From: an uncultured Eubacteriaceae bacterium
GTDB taxonomy: Bacteria > Bacillota > Clostridia > Eubacteriales > Eubacteriaceae
DNA: 11,601 nucleotides
Direction of reading: 5' to 3'
Assembly: GCA_947630385.1 (NCBI GenBank)
Contig: CANRHG010000041.1
Coordinates: 1-11,601, forward strand
In this document: piece after piece, positions 7,581 through 11,601 of the stretch
Numbering within the stretch: position 1 is the first letter of the stretch
How the letters are laid out: every line of letters starts with the position of its first letter
Translations under genes and position numbers: made by a program
Notes under the pieces: generated by a model
What the model saw: the letters and a program-made list of their open reading frames with translations, nothing else
Told to the model about the DNA's origin: nothing
The model's database searches: none

Positions 7581-7670
7581 ATGTCTTTCCAGATTGGGAT
7601 TAAAATCCCATTACTCATTTTATTATCTTTTCGACGATTGCTCTATTTAGTCGTCGATCTATTAATTTAA
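7581..7670 (+). CDS. Possible small hydrophobic peptide, 29 residues
   Basis: An open frame starting ATG TCT TTC and ending TAA. It encodes 29 residues, mostly L, I, V and F, with a KIP turn near the start and an RR pair at 18-19, so it could insert in a membrane. AGGAAG (7568-7573) lies 7 nt before the ATG, and a consensus extended -10 lies 20 nt upstream, which would leave a very short leader. The gene is antisense to a strong minus-strand ribosome binding site region. The size and hydrophobicity resemble type I toxin peptides in general, but I recognise no specific family, and AT-rich DNA makes such frames by chance. Treat it as a hypothesis. Confidence 0.3.
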   Translation: MSFQIGIKIPLLILLSFRRLLYLVVDLLI

Positions 7671-7698
7671 TTTGCAGCTCATTTCCTTCACCTCCTTT
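7615..7698 (-). pseudogene. Strong ribosome binding site with broken small ORF
   Basis: The minus strand carries AAAGGAGGTGA (7698-7688), a near-perfect anti-16S match, with ATG optimally placed at 7682-7680. The ATG frame stops after six codons (MSCKLN, then TAA TAG). The neighbouring frame stays open from 7680 to a TGA at 7617-7615 and would encode ELQIKLIDRRLNRAIVEKIIK, so a single-base deletion just after the ATG could have broken a 22-residue peptide. The TGA overlaps (ATGA) the start of a further 45-codon minus-strand ORF (7618-7481). It may be a decayed small gene, a leader peptide, or the sense partner of the opposing plus-strand transcript. Confidence 0.35.
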
Positions 7699-7735
7699 CG
7701 AATTTTAATATATAAATGAAGGATTTAAGCAAAAC

Positions 7736-7758
7736 GAGGCGTCCCAAAAGGACGCCTC
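7736..7758. terminator. Second hairpin downstream of the dehydrogenase gene
   Basis: Perfect 9-bp stem GAGGCGTCC (7736-7744)/GGACGCCTC (7750-7758) with loop CAAAA. On the minus strand it is followed by GTTTTGCTT, so it can back up the dehydrogenase terminator at 7774-7802. On the plus strand the tail is AAATTATT, a weaker signal, but it could end the proposed rightward transcript from 7568. Confidence 0.7.
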
Positions 7759-7773
7759 AAATTATTCTCAAAT

Positions 7774-7802
7774 AAAAATCCCAACCTCGGATGAGATTGG
7801 GA
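7774..7802 (-). terminator. Terminator of the dehydrogenase-EtfA gene
   Basis: The minus strand reads TCCCAATCTC, loop ATCC, GAGGTTGGGA (stem of about 10 bp with one mismatch), then TTTTTATTT. It begins about 38 nt after the stop codon at 7840. Confidence 0.88.
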
Positions 7803-7839
7803 CTTCGTCAAAAATCTTACTTAAATTAAAATGATTCTC

Positions 7840-9519
7840 TTACTTCTTAAGCGCTTCGGTCAGAAGCGGCGCGATTTCTTCGATGTCTCCGACAATGCCA
7901 TAATCGGCGTTTTCAAAGATCGGCGCGTTGGGATCGTTGTTGATAGCAACGATTACGTCCGCGTCCTGGATCCCTCTTAAGTGCTGCATAGCTCCGGAGA
8001 TCCCACAAGCGACGTATAAGTCTCCACCAAATTTTTGACCGGACAGACCAACGAAGCGGTTAAGCGGAACGTACTGCATGACTTCCGCGACCGGACGGGA
8101 CGAGCCTATAGCCGCACCGAGAGCGTCGGCGAGGTCTTCGATGAGCTTCATGTTTTCTTTTTCGCCGATTCCTTTACCGGCAGCGACGACTTTCTTGGCT
8201 TCTGCGATTGGTGTTTCCACATCGATGACTTCTTCGAGATCGATGTCTTCGCCTTTTAGAGCGTCGACGAGTTGATCGACTTTTTCCTGCGCGCTTCCTT
8301 CGGCAAAAATCTTATTCTTTCTTTCACCGGTTAGCGGTTGTTTTTTCTGTTGGGCGGGTTTGGCTTCTTTCTTCTTCGGTTTTCCTAGGATGTTAGAAGC
8401 GATGACGACGCGCTGAATTTCGTTGGTTCCTTCGTAGATCGTTGTGATCTTTGCGTCTCTGTAAGCACGTTCAACGTCCATACCTTTGAGGTAGCCGTTT
8501 CCACCGAAGATCTGCAGAGCATCGTTTACGATTTCAAGGCAAACGTCCGAAGCGTACATCTTAGCCATAGCGGCTTCTTTGCTGTAAGGTTCGTGAGCTT
8601 CTTTGAGTTCGGCCGCGGAGTAAACGAGCATGCGGGCCGCTCTGAGTTTGGTAGCCATGTCGGCCAGTTTAAACTGAATGGCCTGCAGTTGAGAAAGCGG
8701 CGCGCCAAACTGTTCACGTTCTTTGGCGTATTCGAGAGCGGCTTCGTAAGCACCCTGGGCAATTCCTAGAGCCTGCGCGGCGATTCCGATTCGACCACCG
8801 TCGAGCGTAGCCATGGCGATTTTAAAGCCCTGGCCGAGTTCACCTAAGAGGTTTTCTTTCGGGACTTTGACGTTATTAAACTTTAGTTCGGCCGTAGAGG
8901 ATGAACGGATCCCGAGCTTATCGTAGTGTTCGCCAAATTCAAAGCCTTCCATTCCCTTTTCGACGATAAAAGCGGAAATGCCGCGCGTTCCCTTTGACGG
9001 ATCGGTCGAAGCAAAGACAACGTAGGTGTCGGCTTTCGGAGCGTTTGTGATAAAGATCTTGTTTCCATTAAGTAAATAATGGTCGCCCTTATCGACGGCC
9101 GTAGTCTGTGTTCCACCGGCGTCGGATCCGGCATTGGGCTCGGTCAGTCCGAACGCTGCCAGTTTTTCACCTTTTAACAGATCGGGCAGATACTTTTTCT
9201 TCTGTTCTTCGGTCCCGAAAGCGTAAATCGGCCAAGTTCCAAGTGAAGTATGCGCGGATAAGATAACACCCGTACCCCCATCGACGCGGGAGAGTTCTTC
9301 TACGGCGATCGCGTAGCTTAAAATGTCCTCTCCCTGTCCACCGTATTCTTCGGAGAACGGCAGTCCAAACCAACCCTTACGTTTCATGGCCTGAACCTGG
9401 TCCATAGGGAATTCGTTGTTTTGGTCTAGTTGGAAGGTGATTGGTTTGACTTCAGCTTCCGCAAATTCACGGATTTCATCTCTGAGTTTTTCGTGTTTTT
9501 CCGTTGGTTGATATAGCAT
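7840..9519 (-). CDS. Acyl-CoA dehydrogenase fused to EtfA FAD domain
   Basis: A 559-residue flavoprotein. Residues 1-380 are a complete acyl-CoA dehydrogenase of the short-chain/butyryl-CoA type: substrate/FAD signature GLTEPNAGSDAGG (124-136), FITNA (156-160), R269/F271 in EREQFG, QIFGGNGYL (336-344) and the catalytic-base motif IYEGT with E363. The family forms or reduces the alpha-beta double bond of acyl-CoA, for example crotonyl-CoA to butyryl-CoA. A Lys/Ala/Gln-rich linker (380-400) and an acidic segment lead to residues about 441-559, which match the C-terminal FAD domain of electron-transfer flavoprotein alpha: GSSRPV (472-477), GLSGQKF (491-497), GISGAMQH (506-513) and INNDPNAPIF (526-535). 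The EtfA N-terminal domain is absent and no etfB gene is in view. The fusion could pass electrons internally between two FADs. The start is supported by AAAGGAG 5 nt before the ATG. Physiological direction and acyl-chain preference cannot be read from the sequence. Confidence 0.95.
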   Translation of the reverse strand: MLYQPTEKHEKLRDEIREFAEAEVKPITFQLDQNNEFPMDQVQAMKRKGWFGLPFSEEYGGQGEDILSYAIAVEELSRVDGGTGVILSAHTSLGTWPIYAFGTEEQKKKYLPDLLKGEKLAAFGLTEPNAGSDAGGTQTTAVDKGDHYLLNGNKIFITNAPKADTYVVFASTDPSKGTRGISAFIVEKGMEGFEFGEHYDKLGIRSSSTAELKFNNVKVPKENLLGELGQGFKIAMATLDGGRIGIAAQALGIAQGAYEAALEYAKEREQFGAPLSQLQAIQFKLADMATKLRAARMLVYSAAELKEAHEPYSKEAAMAKMYASDVCLEIVNDALQIFGGNGYLKGMDVERAYRDAKITTIYEGTNEIQRVVIASNILGKPKKKEAKPAQQKKQPLTGERKNKIFAEGSAQEKVDQLVDALKGEDIDLEEVIDVETPIAEAKKVVAAGKGIGEKENMKLIEDLADALGAAIGSSRPVAEVMQYVPLNRFVGLSGQKFGGDLYVACGISGAMQHLRGIQDADVIVAINNDPNAPIFENADYGIVGDIEEIAPLLTEALKK

Positions 9520-9584
9520 GAATACTCCTTTTCAGTTATTTAAACTAAAATTTAAGCCGCTATTTAAGAGAGGTGCGACTTTAT

Positions 9585-9598
9585 TGTAAACGATTATA
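9585..9598 (-). promoter_or_regulatory. Dehydrogenase promoter region with cre-like site
   Basis: The minus strand has TATAAT (9598-9593) and, nearer the gene, TTTACAAT (TACAAT, 9588-9583); either could be the -10, and no strong -35 is seen. On the plus strand, 9585-9598 reads TGTAAACGATTATA, which fits the CcpA element TGNAARCGNWWWCA except at one position. Binding there would block the promoter, fitting catabolite repression. A short inverted repeat TTGAT-TTT-ATCAA (9605-9617) lies just upstream. Confidence 0.45.
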
Positions 9599-9715
9599 AG
9601 TAAATTGATTTTATCAAAGGCCTACCTAGAATAAAAGTTACAAAATAACCAAAAAGCATTACGATTTTCTTTTACCAAGGCTCGATGTCGTCTCAATTTC
9701 ATCCCAATACGTTGA

Positions 9716-9753
9716 CCGATACCGTTATGATTAAGAGCAGGAGATTGACTTAA
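9716..9753. repeat. Partial copy of the 7545-7580 promoter-leader segment
   Basis: Positions 9716-9753 (CCGATA...TAAGAGCAGGAGATT...TTAA) align with 7544-7580 (CCGATA...TAAGAGCAGGAAGATT...TTAA). The longest exact block, TAAGAGCAGGA, is 11 nt; small gaps and substitutions separate the rest. In this copy the -10 hexamer has become TATGAT and the downstream ATG is lost. An 11-nt match alone is expected by chance in a window this size, so homology depends on the flanking matches. Confidence 0.3.
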
Positions 9754-9770
9754 CTAGGTCTCATCTAAAA

Positions 9771-10428
9771 CTATTTGAATTCTCTACGGTATTCGAGAAG
9801 ATCATCAAATTCAAAAGGCTCCATATTGAGGTCCTTTGCCATTTTAAGGACGGCTTCTTGTCGGTCTTTGGGTATAACCGTTTCATATATAGCGTCGAGC
9901 GGCGGTTGTTTTGAATCTTCAAAACTTTCTAAACCGAGCTCGTCTTCAAACGAAATCAAATAAATCGGTCGCTCTAGAATTATTATCATTTTTAACCGTA
10001 TAATCAGTCGAAGCTAAAGCGTCATAAATTTCCAATGCTTTATTGTATTTTCCTTCATCCGAAAACTTTTCGATTAAATAATAGGCTCCTTCAAAAGTAT
10101 CTCTTAACATTGGCTCGACATAGTACCGATTCTTTTGGTTAATCAAAACCTGGCCATCTTCAGCTTTGTCGTTACAGTTTCACTGATGTAGAGTTCACCT
10201 TTTGCGGCTTTTTCGAAATCATTTTTTATCTCGTTTATATAAGCTTTATCGCTGACCTTAATCGTATCTTCTACTTTTGGGTCGAGCTCATCCAAATAAT
10301 CTAAAAAAGCTCCCCAGTTGTCTTCATCAATTCTTTTAGCGGTTTCATTCGCCAATTCTTCGAGTTGTTTACTGGATAAATTTTATATCCGTTTTTCGGC
10401 CTTTTTCAAAAAAAGTGGTTTGCTTCAT
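9771..10428 (-). pseudogene. Frameshifted acidic protein gene, unknown function
   Basis: It starts at an ATG (10428-10426) overlapping the stop of the preceding gene (TAATG), with GGAG 7 nt upstream, a normal translationally coupled start. The first frame (MKQTTFFEKG...) stops at 10369-10371. A coherent protein reappears only by changing frame: PKNGYKIYPV, then KQLEELANETAKRIDED through EKAAKGELYISETV, then AEDGQVLINQKNRYYVEP through EIYDALASTDY (ends about 9946), then FEDELGLESFED through LLEYRREFK (stop at 9771). At least four shifts are needed, mostly at short A or T runs. The reconstructed product of about 215 residues is acidic and helical, with no cysteines and no domain I recognise. 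The flanking large genes are intact, so decay is likelier than poor base calling, though assembly error cannot be excluded. Confidence 0.6.
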
Positions 10429-11422
10429 TAATTTTCTCCAAGCAATCTTTTAAAAGCGTTGATCAAATTACGCCTGCAGGGATACTGAGCGCGGTATTTT
10501 TCCACGAGTTCTATCATGGCTCCTTCTTTTCCCAAGGATTCTTCGACCATCCCTATGGCTACGATAAAAGCTGCGCATTCACCATAATAATTTGTGCGCC
10601 CCTTTGCCATGATCGCCTGCGTCCGTTTTTCTATTAGATCTTTAAAATGCTCGATCATTATAAGAGCTGTATCGTGGTTGATTTCGGGAAGATCTGATTT
10701 CCACTTCTTAAAAAACTCTTGTACGGTTTTTTCTGGATCATCATTTCTGAAAACTTCAATTCCATCATCATTTAAAGAAAAAATACTTTCGGAAAAATCT
10801 TCGATCTCTTCGGGCAAAGTTTCGGACCCGTCTTTATATAAAATTGTAAGAATCAGTGAAAGTGTTTCTTTTATTCCCTCTCCCCGCAAACCGAGATAAT
10901 AGTCGGGATTGAGCACGCTACTGTAGATTTGGTCGGTCTGACCGTCTAAAAATTTTAAATACGCCAGTTCCGTAGGGCTCGGGTAGTAGGGCATATTATC
11001 GCCCACACTCTGGAAGTTTCGCGTTATGATTTCACCGTTTATCACTTCCGACAGGCGCTCTTTCATTTTTTGGGTATCGTTTGAATAATACAAAGCCCTT
11101 ATATAGTTATGAGGAATTTTCTGAGCCAAAAAGGCCTGGTAGAGCCCTTCATCGGCAATTTCGGTCTTTCCCACGTCCATCGCAGCGGAAGCGAGCCAAA
11201 AAGCAATCGGGGTTCGTAGGGCTGTATTCTTGTCGATTTTTTCAGAGCTTCTTGCGCTATAGCAATAATCTGCTCATCATTGATCGCAGCGTTTTCCAAA
11301 ATCCTTAGATAAAGTTTTGGGTGGATTTTTGAAAATTCCTCAGCTTTCTTTAAAGCCCATTCGAGTTCTCTCAACAATTCAAAATCCTTTAAAAAGCGAT
11401 TCCGTTCCAAAAAATAGCGGAA
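10428..11422 (-). pseudogene. SWIM-associated-type C-terminal helical protein, frameshifted
   Basis: Two frames join at a run of six T on the plus strand (11237-11242, AAAAAA on the coding strand). Upstream of it the frame reads ERNRFLKDFELLRELEW...AQEALKK; one extra A would continue it as IDKNTALRTPIAFWLASAAMD and the 250-residue frame ending at 10428. The composite, about 325 residues, is helical. Its end (EKRTQAIMA...YYGECAAFIVAIGMVEES, then EKYRAQYPCRRNL) resembles, from memory, the C-terminal region of SWIM zinc-finger-associated proteins. The N-terminal SWIM motif (CxCxnCxH) is not present, and an in-frame TAA at 11423-11425 blocks extension, so the gene is probably 5'-truncated as well as frameshifted. 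The only candidate start is a TTG at 11410-11408 without a clear ribosome site. Function of the family is unclear to me. Confidence 0.6.
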
Positions 11423-11439
11423 TTAGGTAAATTAAGTTC
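11363..11439. repeat. 77-bp direct repeat, copy 1
   Basis: It matches 11525-11601 at 74 of 77 positions with no gaps; the offset is 162 bp (a multiple of three). It contains the first codons of the broken SWIM-associated-type frame and an imperfect hairpin (ATTCCGTT with AGCGGAAT, one G-T pair). Copy 1 is the one joined to the longer reading frame. Confidence 0.95.
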
Positions 11440-11524
11440 GTAAAACAGTAACCAAATTGCGCTTTTTTTGAAGAACAAATGGCTTTGATTTATCAACTCA
11501 AGTTTACGCCCTCGGAAGAGTTTA
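11440..11524. other. Spacer between the direct repeats
   Basis: An 85-bp stretch with stops in every frame I checked on the minus strand. It holds a run of seven T (11464-11470) but no stem to make a terminator. No promoter or ribosome site that would serve the downstream frame is evident. Confidence 0.4.
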
Positions 11525-11601
11525 GAGTTCTCTCAACAATTCAAAATCCTTTAAAACGCGATTCCGTTCCAAAAAATAACGGAATTAGGTAAGTTAAGTT
11601 C
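11525..11601. repeat. 77-bp direct repeat, copy 2 (runs to the window edge)
   Basis: Second copy of 11363-11439; it may continue beyond the window. It contains a perfect 8-bp hairpin ATTCCGTT/AACGGAAT around CCAAAAAAT. On the minus strand it encodes the same ERNR-LKDFELLREL peptide, then stops at TAA, so it is a duplicated gene fragment rather than a second gene. Confidence 0.93.

Noticed and set aside
9541..9700. Minus-strand open frame reading NHNGIGQRIG... between the broken genes and the dehydrogenase
   Set aside because: It has a stop just upstream, no start or ribosome site at its beginning, no recognisable domain, and overlaps the dehydrogenase promoter.
11237..11242. Programmed -1 ribosomal frameshift at AAAAAA
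   Set aside because: There is no clear downstream structure or spacing, and the neighbouring genes carry several other frameshifts. An indel is the simpler explanation.
1..11601. CRISPR array, rRNA, transposase or phage structural genes
   Set aside because: I found no regularly spaced repeats, no rRNA-like sequence, and no transposase, integrase or phage protein motifs in the intact frames. The sequence TTCACCTCCTTTC near 7687-7699 is the complement of a ribosome binding site, not a 16S rRNA end.

Overview
The window looks like a low-to-mid-GC Firmicute (Bacillota), probably an anaerobe. The evidence is strong AGGAGG-type ribosome binding sites, extended -10 promoters (TGnTANAAT), U-rich intrinsic terminators, ChW ('clostridial hydrophobic, conserved W') repeats, a DUF5648-type repeat protein, and a butyryl-CoA-dehydrogenase-like flavoprotein. 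I cannot fix the genus from sequence alone. All protein genes I trust lie on the minus strand, so the window reads from right to left.

Right end (about 9770-11601): a decayed region. A gene resembling the C-terminal helical part of SWIM zinc-finger-associated proteins, and a second acidic protein that starts at a TAATG junction, are both broken by several frameshifts. A 77-bp direct repeat (period 162 bp) covers the 5' end of the first one. Centre-right (7840-9519): an intact acyl-CoA dehydrogenase fused to the FAD-binding C-terminal domain of electron-transfer flavoprotein alpha, with a cre-like site on its promoter and one or two terminators.

Centre (7050-7839): about 790 bp of AT-rich DNA without a conventional gene, but not empty. 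It holds tandem hairpins, a near-perfect Shine-Dalgarno in front of a 6-codon ORF on the minus strand, an opposing promoter and 29-codon hydrophobic ORF on the plus strand, and the promoter and long leader (with a possible attenuator) of the giant surface gene.

Left two-thirds (76-7049): three secreted-protein genes, each apparently with its own terminator or promoter. They encode a 1471-residue protein of Ig-like/BIG2 domains ending in three ChW repeats, a 598-residue GH5 endoglucanase with three N-terminal ChW repeats and a C-terminal cellulose-binding-like module, and a 166-residue secreted protein made only of three DUF5648-like repeats. The shared ChW module in an adjacent adhesin-like protein and glycanase suggests a co-localised extracellular polysaccharide-binding and -degrading apparatus. 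Shared ligand or physical assembly is my inference.

The most notable points are the ChW adhesin/cellulase pair, the dehydrogenase-EtfA fusion, the possible attenuator leader, and the opposed small ORFs around 7480-7760.
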